The position numbers and the translations under genes are program-made. The notes under the pieces are model-generated. The model had not been told where the DNA came from, searched no databases, and saw nothing but the letters and a program-made list of their open reading frames with translations. From Pleurotus ostreatus/Saccharomyces cerevisiae fusant (Eukaryota > Opisthokonta): 25,171 nt of DNA. Below are positions 1 through 9,717 of the stretch, piece after piece (positions within the stretch are counted from its first letter, which is position 1; each line of letters opens with the position of its first letter). The DNA is taken from assembly GCA_024196135.1 (NCBI GenBank), contig JAMQCK010000387.1:1-25171 (forward strand). The letters run 5' to 3'.

Positions 1-663
1 TGATCAGCGAAGGGAACATGAACGACAAACGTGTAGCGCACCATTGAGCTACCCTGTGCCAGTGGCATTGGGCCAACTCGAGAGGACATCGATGCGCTTG
101 CTTCGCATCGTTAGTGCGAGTAGTACTTGCCGAAGACTCAATCACATCTGTTGGTGAAGGTCAGCAACGATGGCATGTACAGAAATCGACCGACGTACCA
201 TTGAGGAGCCCGATCGCCGTTGCATTGGGCCTGCTCGTAAAAACATTGATGCACTTGCAAGCATCGCGAGGTTGAGGGACGACGCCGAGGTAGTCTAATC
301 ATGAGGGTCAGCGACGATTCAATGCGGCAGAGTCGAGTGGCGCACCATTGAGGAGCCCGTGCGCAGTGGTATTGGGCTTCCTCGGGAGATATTGCGGGCA
401 CTTGCGAGCCACTGCGAGCTTGGGGCCATCTTCACGTTGAGAAGATCTAGAAAGGGACGTTGGAGCGAGGACAAACGGTGTTACTCGAGTAGCGTACCAT
501 TGGGCCGCCCGGTGGTCGTGACATTGGGCGAGCCCGGAAGAGCATTGACGGCACTTGCAAGCTCGTCGGCGTCGGTGTCGGAGTCGAGGGCAGCTTGTCG
601 GTGGAGGATATGGGGAAAGTGGAAGGGAGTCGATGAGGGTAAGAGACAAGAGAGGGTGCCCAT
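1..663 (-). repeat. Array A: inverted exon/intron-like tandem array (left copy)
   Basis: Read on the minus strand, this is a close relative of array B at the other end of the window. It begins with an exon-like block (663-498) and then alternates intron-like blocks at 447-497, 295-345 and 148-198, each exactly 51 nt, with exon blocks 346-446, 199-294 and 42-147. A fourth intron-like block runs off the window at position 41. Donors are GTACGC, GTGCGC, GTACGT and GTGCGC; two of the three complete introns have a clear CTGAC branch site and all end in AG. Joining exons from ATG 663 gives an open frame of 122 codons that stops (TGA) two codons into exon 4. The frame shows a loose LASA...GSSM type repeat with no family I recognise. 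The array is cut by the window edge. Coding or non-coding status is undecided. Confidence 0.75.
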
Positions 664-769
664 CAAATCGCGAACAAGCACCGCTTATGTATGGCGCGCA
701 GTTCAAACTCCGCTTCGAAGTCTGCTATCAGTCACCATAAGGGGAAAAACCGCGTGGCCATCACATGAC
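664..769 (-). promoter_or_regulatory. Conserved promoter block of array A
   Basis: On the minus strand this about 105 nt block is nearly the same as the block upstream of array B (21301-21406) and partly matches the one upstream of array C. Shared elements are a CACATG/CATGTG plus GGCCACGCG motif (750-769), CCTTATGGTGACTGATAGCA, GCGGAGTTTGAA and a TATA-like CATACATAAG (684-693). The TATA-like element is only about 21 nt from the first ATG of the array, so transcription may begin at or after that ATG. That would argue against it being the true start codon. Confidence 0.6.
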
Positions 770-1186
770 TGGCCTTTGTTCCAAACTGCGTCACTGTTCA
801 GCGCCCGATGCTGGGGAAGCTGGCCGGATGTCAGTACATGGGTAGTCGTCGTCGCTGACGGGCAGGATATCTTTAAGATTTACCGGTTCTTCTCCCATAG
901 AGCCACCAAGTTTCATCGCTTATCAGGCGCACGCGGGCTCCGGGGAGGTGCACCATCCACAGCTCGGGAGGTCCGAACATTCACGACGTTGGCCTCAACG
1001 CGTCAACGCTGTAGAGTTTCACGAAATCCCATTCCTACCAGTCGCCATTTGCCCTTCCGCGGGTTGGCATGGTGGCAACGCGTAGGCTGATATAAAGGAA
1101 AAGTCCCATGCGGCAGCCGTCCCGAGAACTCGGAGGAAACTTTGAGGCATCTAAATAAGTACAACAACAGCGATTGATTGATACAT
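770..1186. other. Intergenic, no gene seen
   Basis: This stretch lies between the promoter of array A and the stop codon of the asparaginyl-tRNA synthetase gene, and includes the 3' untranslated region of the latter. I see no convincing exon chain on either strand. A GATATAAAGG at about 1088-1097 could be a TATA-like element but has no gene in front of it. Confidence 0.5.
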
Positions 1187-3150
1187 TTAGGGCGTCGCGC
1201 GACCGGGCCATCTGCGAATCCATTGATATCAGTGTCTACCAGATGCGAGTGCCGAGAATCGTACCTTGGGTACAGAGAACACTCGCGAACAGTATAACGG
1301 TTGCCCAACCATGCGAGCAAGCGCTACAATGAGAATTAGCTTCACATACGAAGCGTGCGAGGGAGTATGGACTCACTTCGATACCAACTCCATAACCTCC
1401 GTGCTCGCAAGTGCCGTACTTGCGCTGATCGGTGTACCAGTAGTATGGCGCCGCGTCGATCCCCTCACGCTTGTAGCCCGCGAACAGCTCATCCAGATCC
1501 GCAATCCTCATCGACCCACCGACGATTTCGCCCACGTTCGGCATCAGCAGGTCGCAGCTCTCCGTGAACACATGCTTCCCATCGCCGCCCGGGATCTTCT
1601 TCATGTAGAACGCCTTGAGCTCCGCGGGGAATGAGTGCAGGAACATCGGCTTCCCGATGATGTCCGTCATCTGGCGCTCGGCGGCCTCTGCGATGTCGTC
1701 GCCCACGACGTGCGGGACGAGCTTGACCTGCCCGGACTCGTCCTTGATCGGGTTCCCCTCCGCGTCCTCCTCGGGGTGCAGGATCCCGTGCTCGTTGAGC
1801 CACGCGATCGCGTCCATGTACGGCATGCGCAGGAACGGACGCTCGGGCTTCTTGAAGCCCGGGTTCAACTGCTTCACGAGCGCCGCGGTCGAGGGGTTGT
1901 CAAGCAGGATGTCGACCGTCTCGCAGATGATGGCCTCGAGATGCGTCATCAGCTCGTCGAACGTGATGAACGCGAGCTCGCCTTCGAGGTGCGTGTACTC
2001 GCTCAGGTGCCGGCGCGTGTTGCTGTTCTCCGCCCGGAAGCTCTCCTGCACGCAGTACACGTCGCCGAGCGAGGGGAGGCACGTCTCGAGGTAAAGTTGC
2101 GAGCTCTGCGTCAGAAACGCCGGCTGGTTGTAGTAGTCCAGCTTGAATAGCGTCGCGCCGCCCTCGACCTGCGTCTGCACCAGGCAGGGCGGCGTCACCT
2201 CGAGCATGTGGTGGCGCGCGAACACCTCGCGCATCGCGCTGAGCAGGGCAGAGCGCAGGCGGAGGGTGGTCGACGCGGTCTCGCCGCGGATGACGAGGTG
2301 ACGCAGATCGGCTTGGATGGATGGGTCCGATTTCTGGGGATGTGTGAGGGGATGGGCGGGTCTTTGGTGGATGCGCGCACCTCGTTGACCCTGTTCGTGA
2401 ACGCGTCCTCGCCACCCGGTGCCGCGCCGAGCACCTTCCAGTAGTCCACGGACAGCTCGTGCCCGCCCGGAGCCGTCTTTCCCTCGGGCAAAGCCTGAAG
2501 CGTGCCCACCAGCTCAACCGTCGACTCGAGTGTCAGCGTGAGCGCGTCGTACGTCTCTGCCTGCGTGTATGTCAGTCTTCGTCTGATCCTGCTGGTCACG
2601 CCACGCACCACTCGACCAGAGAGGACAGCCTGCAGATACCCAGTCCCGTCACGAAGGATGATAAACTTGATGCCCTTCTGGTCGCGCAACCGGTGCACCC
2701 AGCCCGACACCCGCACGCGCTTCGTCCTCAACAGCTCCAGGTTCCCGATCTTGCTCTGCACGCCGATAAGCGTCCCCCTCCGCAGGATACACCCCCACAC
2801 ACCTTGATCGCCGTTGGCAGCGCCGCATCCTCGCTCAGTACGATCTTCTTGCTCTCCTCCAGCTGCTTTTCCCGCTTCTCGCTCTCCGCGCCCTGCGCCG
2901 CCGCCGCCTTCTCCGCGAGCTCCTCCGCCTTCTTGCGCTTCTTCTCGAGGCCCTCGGCACCTTTCTTCGCCTTCTTCAGCGCGGACTGTGTCGGCTCGTC
3001 GTACGGCGCGGACGCGTCCTTGCGCGTGAGGAACTTGGCGTCCGTCGCAGACTTGAACACCGCGTAGGCGAGCGTCTGATAAGGTGCATCGGGGGCGCCG
3101 GTGCCCGTGGCGTCCGAGCCCGTGGTCTCGTCGATGTGGATGGGGGACAT
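1187..3150 (-). CDS. DED81: Asparaginyl-tRNA synthetase, cytosolic
   Basis: Class II aminoacyl-tRNA synthetase that charges tRNA-Asn with asparagine for cytosolic translation. Exons in coding order: 3150-2803, 2755-2609, 2560-2381, 2333-1377, 1323-1265, 1211-1187; introns are 47-53 nt and the joined frame is 571 residues. Residues 1-116 are a Lys/Glu/Ala-rich extension as in other eukaryotic AsnRS. The OB-fold anticodon-binding domain follows ([13 protein letters not shown]...LRDGTGYLQ, about 120-225). The catalytic core has the [20 protein letters not shown] and TQSSQLYLE blocks, motif 2 ([20 protein letters not shown], about 323-343), [23 protein letters not shown] and motif 3 ([13 protein letters not shown], about 538-549). 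The end [11 protein letters not shown] is typical of the family. A TATA-like element lies about 70 nt upstream of the ATG. Length matches the family. Confidence 0.97.
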
Positions 3151-3217
3151 GAGATGGTGGGGAGGACGATAACTGCTGATCTTGAGATATTCTTGAGATC
3201 AGGAATGACTCGACCGT

Positions 3218-3225
3218 GTATATAG
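3218..3225 (-). promoter_or_regulatory. TATA-like element of the AsnRS gene
   Basis: On the minus strand CTATATAC lies about 70 nt before the ATG of the asparaginyl-tRNA synthetase, a normal distance for a TATA box with a short 5' leader. Assigned by position and sequence only. Confidence 0.45.
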
Positions 3226-3800
3226 CAGCGGCCGTCGGTGTATGATCGCAACGACGGTGTCGAAGGGACGCCTATGAATCGCCGTGCGAAGGGGAAGCAC
3301 CTCTGAACCTGGCGACAGATAAGAGCTGAATGTGCAGTAACCGAAGTTGGCGCGCCGATCAGATACATATAAGCCTTTGTTCGCCCTATTCCGGAAGGCA
3401 TTGTTCTCTTGCATCCTACACCCGATGCCCTCGGACCACCAGCTACGATATTTGAGTCTACGCCTACGCTCCTGGAGCCAGTCCACCGAAGTAGCAGGGT
3501 TTGCAAGTATGGGAGATGCAGCGAGCTTCGTTGAGCGCGATGGCTGATGAGCAACTCTAATTCTGCCCTATCCTGCACAAATGGGACCTCTCCGCGAATT
3601 CACCTCGCAACTATCCGCTTCAAGGGCATGGGGGACACCCAGAAGTGCCTTGTAACTCTATGCAGCCGAAATCGCTTGAGTTCCGGGGTAATCCGTAGCA
3701 ATCCTGAGGATTCCAATGTCCGATCACTTTGGATTGAGGTCAATTTCCACGGAACTGAATGCGCGTGTTCCAAGCGCGAGTCCAAGCTTTCCAGGCGATC
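3226..3800. other. Intergenic, no clear gene; holds one copy of a 36 nt diverged repeat
   Basis: No exon chain with a recognisable protein was found. The segment 3374-3409 resembles 3906-3941 (CCTTTGTT...GGAAGG..TTGTTCT; about 28 of 36 positions equal by eye), with most differences C in one copy and T in the other. The unrecognised open frame 3547-3900 (+) has no family features and overlaps the candidate gene that follows. Confidence 0.4.
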
Positions 3801-4107
3801 ATGTCACGTCAGTACCGTATGCTCCTCGAGGACGGGGGAAAGCGTTGGAGTCTTGTTATCCGTCATACTCAGGAGGCACATCCCTTTCCATTCACGGTAA
3901 GAATCCTTTGTTGACCTTATTTGGGAAGGTTTTGTTCTTTGTTCGCTCCGCCTTCTTCACTTCTGCAGATGCAGGGCGACACAAGAAACGTTGGGCACAG
4001 GTACTTTGATAGAGTAGATAGGGGACCCGAAGAAGTGAGCGTGGTCGAGCCTGATATGCCTCTGGCGCCTTCAGAGGGTCTGCGCGCCTGCCACAGTACT
4101 TTCTGAG
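3801..4107 (+). CDS. Possible small two-exon protein, unknown
   Basis: I do not recognise this protein. ATG 3801 opens a frame MSRQYRMLLEDGGKRWSLV... that reaches a GTAAGA donor at 3897. An intron of about 73 nt ends at CTTCTGCAG (3969), and the frame continues MQGDTRNVGHRYFDRVDR... to a TGA at 4105-4107, giving about 77 residues. A TTTCCAG just upstream of the ATG could be the acceptor of a 5' leader intron. The branch site is weak and one of the repeat copies lies inside the intron, so this may be a gene fragment. Confidence 0.25.
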
Positions 4108-4347
4108 AGTACAAGCTGGCTAGGATTTCCTTTATAATGATTTTCAAGCACGTTCTCAACGTCTGTCGTGACTCGTTATGGGATAGCGGTGCCGAGGGGT
4201 ATGCGGACTAGCGAGAGTCGATGTATGTTGGGGTGTACGCAGGCGACGGAGGGAATAGGCGACGAAGCAAGCTCGAGCTTGCGATATCTGCAGAGTACAG
4301 AGGTATGTTGGCGAGATGCGTCCCAGGGATAGAGAGGGTGACGCACG

Positions 4348-4644
4348 TTATGTCGATGGTTGCGTCTTCCGCCCGACGAACATCTCCTTCACGGTAATGT
4401 CTGCTCCAGATATTGGCCCCTGTGCGTTGGCTGGTCGAGCTAATCTCCGCAGCCGTGCCATCTCGTCGTCCGGTATCCTGTCTCCACTCCGTAGTCGTTG
4501 CACAACGCCTTCCAATACGGAGGTGCGCGCGTCGAGAGAGAGCTCTTCTTCCTCCCACTGTTTCTTCAAACGGATGCGATGTATGGAGAGGGACACTATC
4601 GCGGTCGCGGAAAAGAGCTCGACTGAATATCGTCGGAAGGACAT
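4348..4644 (-). CDS. Short conserved-looking protein, unknown function
   Basis: A single-exon frame of 98 residues. It starts MSFRRYSVELFSATAIVSLS, which combines early Arg residues with a hydrophobic stretch (about 8-20), as in a mitochondrial targeting or single membrane-anchor segment. The rest is charged and probably helical (LKKQWEEEELSLDARTSVLE, about 26-45), then DEMARLRRLARPANAQGP, ending in VKEMFVGRKTQPST. I cannot name the family. Codon use and amino-acid composition look coding, unlike the overlapping frames. It is divergent from the kinase gene at 4807 and shares an about 160 nt intergenic region with it, which suggests a bidirectional promoter. No intron was needed to obtain a closed frame. 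Confidence 0.65.
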   Translation of the reverse strand: MSFRRYSVELFSATAIVSLSIHRIRLKKQWEEEELSLDARTSVLEGVVQRLRSGDRIPDDEMARLRRLARPANAQGPISGADITVKEMFVGRKTQPST

Positions 4645-4806
4645 GTCTTGAAGGGATGGTGGTACGGATGAACGCGTCCCATCCTCGGCACCCGCGGCCC
4701 GTATGTGCAGCAGCCTGCTCGATCACATGTGATGGCTCTTCGAACCCCGGCCTCCTTCTAGTCCCGGTCACCGGTATGCGGGGAACTGCACTTTGCTTCC
4801 CTAGTC
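4645..4806. promoter_or_regulatory. Shared divergent promoter region
   Basis: This 162 nt gap separates the ATG of the small minus-strand gene from the ATG of the plus-strand kinase gene, so it must carry both promoters. No clear TATA or CCAAT box was seen; a GATCACATGTGATGG palindrome-like E-box (CACATGTG, about 4724-4731) is the most notable site. Confidence 0.4.
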
Positions 4807-6462
4807 ATGACGAACGACGACAAGCCCACGAAGATTGGCGGCGAGGTCGGCGAAGTACGCGCCAACATCGACGCCGACAAGCTCAATGATTACATTGCGC
4901 GCCATGTGAAGGCAATCCAGGCGCCCGTGAGCATCAAGCAGTTCAAGGTGAGTGTTCGCCCTTTTCTTCTACGGAGACCCTCTGATATAAGTTCTCTTCA
5001 CAGTTTGGACAGGTGAGCAAGCGAGCGACTGGACTGGCAATGTGCTCAAGCTCTCCAGTCCAATCCCACGTATTTCCTCACAGGTGCCGAGTGCGTTAAA
5101 CATTCTCTCTCCTAGGTTCGCATCCTTTGACATACGAATGTCTAGCGGGAAGCGTGCTGTCCTCCGCAAGAAACCCCCGGGCAAGCTCCTGAGCAAGTCC
5201 GCACACCAGGTCGAGCGCGAGTACACCGTCCTGAACGCCCTGCACAAGCACAACCAGAAGCCTACCACGTCTGCCGCGCAGCGCGTCCCCATCCCCGAGC
5301 CATACATCCTCTGCGAGGATGAGTCGATTATTGGGACACCTTTCTACATCATGGAGTTTCTGGACGGACGCATTTTCACCGACCCGCGGATGCCGCAGGT
5401 GTCGAAGGAGGATAGGAAGGAGATGTGAGTGTCGAGAGTCACGTCTACTTCCCCCCCCTCCCCCCTCTCCGTTCTACACAATCATCGCTTCTACGTCCTA
5501 CTCCTTCCGCCTCCCCTTCGCCTGAAACACTAATTGACACCCTTCTAGTTGGCTTTCCGCCGTACGCACCCTCGCCGCCCTCTCCTCCCTGGACATCACG
5601 GCCGTCGGCCTCTCCGCCTTCGGACCCCACACCCCCTACTACCCACGCCAAATCAAGTCGCTTGCGAAGGTCTCCCTTGCGCAAGCCGCCGCCGTCGACG
5701 TCGACACCAAGGACCCCGTCGGCAAGATCCCTCACTTCGACGAGATCGTGCAGTGGTACGCGACGCACCTGCCAGACGAAGGGAAGACGGGGCTGCGTAT
5801 CACGCATGGGGACTACAAGTTGGACAACTTGGTCTTCCATCCGACGGAGAACCGGGTCATTGGGATTCTGGACTGGGAGTTGTGCACGCTGGGGAGTCCG
5901 GTGAGTTTGCTCATCCTTCTCTTCCATCTATTGCCCCTTCCATCCTACGCTCGCCTGTCTCATTCCCCGACTAACCCATGCTTCAGCTTCCCGACTTCGC
6001 CAACCTGACCTCCCCGTGGACCGCCGATGCGTCCAAGTACATTCCCCTCCTCGAGGCGCAGCAGAACCCGCTCCTCACCAGTCTCGACGCCGACCCCGAG
6101 GGCGCGCCCATCACCATCGAGGAGATCGAGCGCGAGTACTGCCGCCTCACGGGCTTCCCGTATCCCATCCGCGAGCTCGTGTTTGCACGCAGCTTTCACT
6201 TGTTCAAGGTGAGTGGTGCTTTCGCTTGACTGCTTGCGTCCCTGCGCGCACGCGTGTCGAGCTTCCCCGCTACCTCATTTGATCATGAACGAAGTTTGCT
6301 AATGCTTGTATTCTCTTCCAGTACGCCGTCATCGCGCAAGGCATCGCGGCCCGTTTCGCTCGCCGACAGGCGAGCTCAGAGAAGGCAGCTGCGTCGGCCG
6401 TTCTGTTCCCGGCCCTGGGCAATATGGCATGGGACCTGCTCAAGCAAGGGGCAAAGTTGTGA
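4807..6462 (+). CDS. ACAD11-like phosphotransferase (APH/ChoK-like kinase fold)
   Basis: Small-molecule kinase of the aminoglycoside phosphotransferase family, closest in layout to the N-terminal kinase domain of acyl-CoA dehydrogenase family member 11, here without the dehydrogenase part. Exons: 4807-4947, 5004-5012, 5059-5090, 5146-5424, 5549-5900, 5987-6208, 6322-6462; 391 residues. The second exon is only 9 nt and encodes FGQ of the [20 protein letters not shown] glycine-rich region. VLRKKPPGK (about 66-74) carries the ATP-site lysine. HGDYKLDN (240-247) is the catalytic loop with D242 and N247, and ILDWE (260-264) is the metal-binding DFG equivalent. In animals ACAD11 kinase acts on 4-hydroxyacyl substrates; that substrate here is inference. 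The third intron was placed at GTGCGT (5091) because it restores the family sequence, whereas an earlier CTAG acceptor breaks the frame. Confidence 0.92.
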
Positions 6463-6671
6463 GTGGATGGGAGGTGTCGGAATATTTAAAAGTTGGAAGG
6501 AAGGACACCGGGGCAGACGGAAGACTCGCAGCGAATGTATGAAAACAATGGAAATGGGATTTATAGTCGGAATACAAGTGTTATATCGTCGGAGTCGGCT
6601 AGGTGTACAAGTTTCTGTTCAGACTGCTGCCTTCTTCGTAGGCTTCCTTCGCTATTGAGCTGGGAGTAGCT

Positions 6672-8122
6672 TCACCACTCGACCTTGAAGCACCTCTGCT
6701 TGTGCTGGGACCAATGAGCACGCTGGTGTTGTTGACCGCACTGCAGTTTCGTCAGTAAGGTTCCCCACATCGCAACAAAGGAGTAGCTCATACATATACA
6801 GTCGAGCGACATCTGCAAAGGTGAGCGTCAGCATCTAATCCAAGAGCATCCAATCCAAAGCAGAGGTGAATAGAAGTCGACAGGACGCATATGCAAGAGC
6901 AAAATACAACGAAAGGCCGAAGGAGGAGCGGCGACACGCAGACTCACTTGGCGCATCGCAAAAGCGGGCCGCCGTCGCTGCTTTCTTTGCTGCAGCCTTG
7001 AGCGGCGCAAGATTGGACGCCCTTCAGCACGGCGCCGCGCACCATGGGGATCATGAGAGCCATCTCGCTGCAAAACGCGTAAATCAGCATGTGCACCTAG
7101 GAGTGGATCAAGTGCGCGATCCGCGTCCAAATGAACCGAAAGGGGTGAATATGTGCGGGTCAGGCAGAGTACGCACCCTTTCCCAGTTAGCACCGTCAAG
7201 CATCTCTCCGCCGTCTCGCCTGCCAAAACGCCTGGGAACTTGCGTTTCCAGATGCGCAATCGCGGGATCAACGCCTCCCGGTCTGCCTGGGGGATGGTCT
7301 CGGGAGGCTTGACGAAGGCGACGTTGCCCTTCACAACATCCTCAGGGCCTTTTCCACGTGTGTTAGTCTCTTAGCCTCTCAGAGCGTCGATTACTACGCA
7401 CCTGGACCCTGTACGACAAGGAGCGTGGAGAGAAATTGAAGGATAAGGGCTACATCTCTTGCGGACATGCGATCTATGGCGTCCGCCGCGGCGAGGGTGC
7501 GTCCGAACTGAAGAGGTAGAAAGTCCTGATTTTCGGGTTGAATGGCAAGGCGCATGAAGTACGGCCTGGAAAAGGCCAGGTCGGTAAGTGTAGGAGTAGC
7601 GATGAGAGCATACAACATTTTGATGCTGATACTAATGCTGAAGAAAGGCAGTGAAGATAAGTGAAAACTTACATGGACGAGATCTCATTCAGCAAGTTCG
7701 TCGCGGCGCTCATGACGTTGTCGTTGGCCTTCCACTTTTCGATGGTTTGCGGTAGGTATTTCGCAGAGTACTCGCTGAGAGCAGTTGAGTGCCATGGACA
7801 GAGACAATCACTTGGGTGCGAAGTAGCGGAGTCGTGCAGGAGAACCAATTGCGCCCGTAGATGCCCGAGCCCACTCACCAATATCTAGCCAGTCGAAGTG
7901 GAGGCGGTAGCTGCTGGAGGCCACCCAGCTAGTCGGAGAGAAGATGAGTTACTGACCCCTCTTCTCGGAAGCAATATCTACCTGATGTGAGATGAGCCCT
8001 GCGCGAATATCCTCGTTCAGGTTGGGAGGTTCTTTCTCCGGGATTAAGCCCATGGTTGCTGCTAGGCCTTCAGGCGTGAGGAGCCAGTCGGGATCTTGGG
8101 CTGAATCCTTGTAGGAGGACAT
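6672..8122 (-). CDS. MYND zinc-finger protein
   Basis: 278-residue protein with a C-terminal MYND finger, a zinc-binding protein-interaction domain. Exons in coding order: 8122-7982, 7928-7879, 7774-7673, 7565-7402, 7348-7177, 7067-6948, 6812-6794, 6740-6672. The N-terminal about 225 residues are helical with no recognised domain (IEKWKANDNVMSAATNLLNE, RLRIWKRKFPGVLAGETAER). The finger uses C230, C235, C248, C251, C257, H261, H269 and C273 (LLRCAKCRSTVYCGQQHQ...HWSQHKQRC). The first pair is C-x4-C rather than the usual C-x2-C. A 19 nt exon encodes the middle of the finger, and two introns split it. All eight junctions keep frame. The start MSSYKDSAQDPDWLL is the first ATG of exon 1. Function is unknown; many fungi carry numerous MYND proteins of this size. 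Confidence 0.88.
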
Positions 8123-8427
8123 GGTTCAAGCTTGAAAAAGAGGAGGGATCGTAGTTATCGGAGATGGGGGTTCAGAAAGAGTTCCAAGAACATGCTCGAA
8201 GGTCGCGTAAGGCTGGAGCGCGTCGGCACCAACGACACGTGGTCGCGAGGTAAGTCCGGCAGATGCCGTGCTACATACACAAGCACCTACAAGTTCGACT
8301 TTCGATTCTATCGTACAAAACGCCAGAGTGTCTAAGCAGGTGTATAGCAATCCATCAATCCTGAGAAGTGTCTTTTGTTCTATGTCGATACGCGAATGCG
8401 GGATCGCATGTCACTGCAGTCTACGAT
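8123..8427. other. Intergenic between two minus-strand genes
   Basis: About 305 nt that must hold the promoter of the MYND gene and the 3' end of the prenyltransferase gene. No clear TATA box, repeat or additional exon was seen. Confidence 0.45.
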
Positions 8428-9629
8428 CTATACATCATGCCTGGCAAAGTGAGGCATCAGTTGGCATGACAAGAACCACATCTGCACGACCGTCAGACTT
8501 TAGCACAGAGTCAAGTCAAGAGAGCGCACGTTGTACCACCAGTAAGCCGCTTTATCGCTGGCTTCCGAGTAATCGATGACCAGACGAATCCCGCAGGCGC
8601 CTGCGAGAGATAGATTCACGAGCACGACCCCGGCGGGAACGTGCCAGAGCTGGGCGAGTCCGATGCTCCAGAAGAAGATCAAGGTGAGCAGAAGCCAGCG
8701 GCCGGAGGTCTGAGGCAAAATTACGGCGAGGGTCTTGCGCCCGATAGCGGCGTCTCCGGCTCGGTCGCGGAAATCTTGCGCGTGGCCCTGCGCGACGGTG
8801 AGCACGAAGAATGCGTTCAGAGATGGGACACTACGCACGGTTGTAAGGAAGTTGAAGAAGCAGAGTGTGATGGCCAAGCGCGCTGTATCAGATAGCGGCT
8901 TTCCGTCATCTACGGAAACATGGTCAGCTTAGGTCGGATCGCGCCGCAGCGAGGACCGCACTCATCATGAGCGTCACTCCCCAACAATAACACGAGGTTC
9001 CCAGCGCGCCGATCCCAGACTTTAGGAACCAGTTGCTAGCGAGGCCGCCTTGATTATACACCGTCATCGAGGCGAGGTGGATGAGGGACGCCGTGATGCC
9101 GCCGTACCAGGCGCTCATGACGAGAGAGAGCACCACGAAGGCATTGTACAGGCGGTTGGCGCCATCCAGGGAGATGCGCCCCGCAACGATGGGTCGGAAA
9201 GGCTTCGAGATCCTATCCTCCTCGAGTCCGACGATCTTCGAATCTCGTCAATACGCCTTGGGCGCTCCGAGAACCGCGTAAATCCCACCTGGTTCTGGAT
9301 CTGCGCGCAGCAATCAGCAGGTGCATATGGTCCTGCGGCTGTCCCTGCGTACCTCGAAAGCAACGAGATGGAGTTGTAACCAGATAAAGCCGCGAAGAAT
9401 GGCGAAAGGGTTTGTTGGCTGCGCGAGCGCCAGGCCAATCCCCATCTGACCGTGCAACACCTTCAGCGATCTCAAGAAAAGAACTCGACAATATACGCAC
9501 TATTGGGAGTACGGTCGTCGTAATGTCTGTCTTGTTGAAGAGATGAAGAGTGTACGGCAACTTCAGCGCGGCCATGGCAATCGAGAGCGAGCCGTTGCCT
9601 CCGAGATTGGCTGTGAACGTAGGTGCCAT
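8428..9629 (-). CDS. UbiA-family prenyltransferase
   Basis: Polytopic membrane prenyltransferase-fold protein of 313 residues, a usual length for fungal UbiA homologues. Exons in coding order: 9629-9501, 9445-9353, 9300-9289 (12 nt, encoding IQNQ), 9235-8962, 8909-8530, 8481-8428. First metal/diphosphate motif: N77-Q-I-V-G81-L-E-E-D85 followed by RISKPFRP. The middle aspartate of the usual NxxxDxxxD is glycine here, with two glutamates next to the last aspartate. Second motif: QDFRDRAGD (D215, D218, D222) followed by GRKTL. Hydrophobic helices fill the rest, and the end WYNMWFLSCQLMPHFARHDV resembles relatives. The first intron could end at 9461 or 9446; I chose 55 nt because 40 nt would be short for this genome. 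The substrate is unknown, and no terpenoid or quinone cluster surrounds it. Confidence 0.92.
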
Positions 9630-9707
9630 CGGGTAGGCGAGGATACCGACTAAAGGAAGTCTGGCTATCTGCGTGAAGGAGTGAGCCGCAGCAAAGGCTT
9701 ACTCGCT

Positions 9708-9717
9708 CTTTATATGT
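9708..9717 (-). promoter_or_regulatory. TATA-like element of the UbiA gene
   Basis: ACATATAAAG on the minus strand, about 80 nt upstream of the UbiA start codon. Position and sequence fit a TATA box. Confidence 0.45.

Noticed and set aside
3547..3900. 117-residue plus-strand frame
   Set aside because: It has no recognisable features and runs in another frame through the better two-exon candidate at 3801-4107.
5091..5122. 32 nt intron ending CTCCTAG in the kinase gene
   Set aside because: It is too short for this genome and throws the frame off. The 55 nt choice from GTGCGT to TGTCTAG restores the family sequence.
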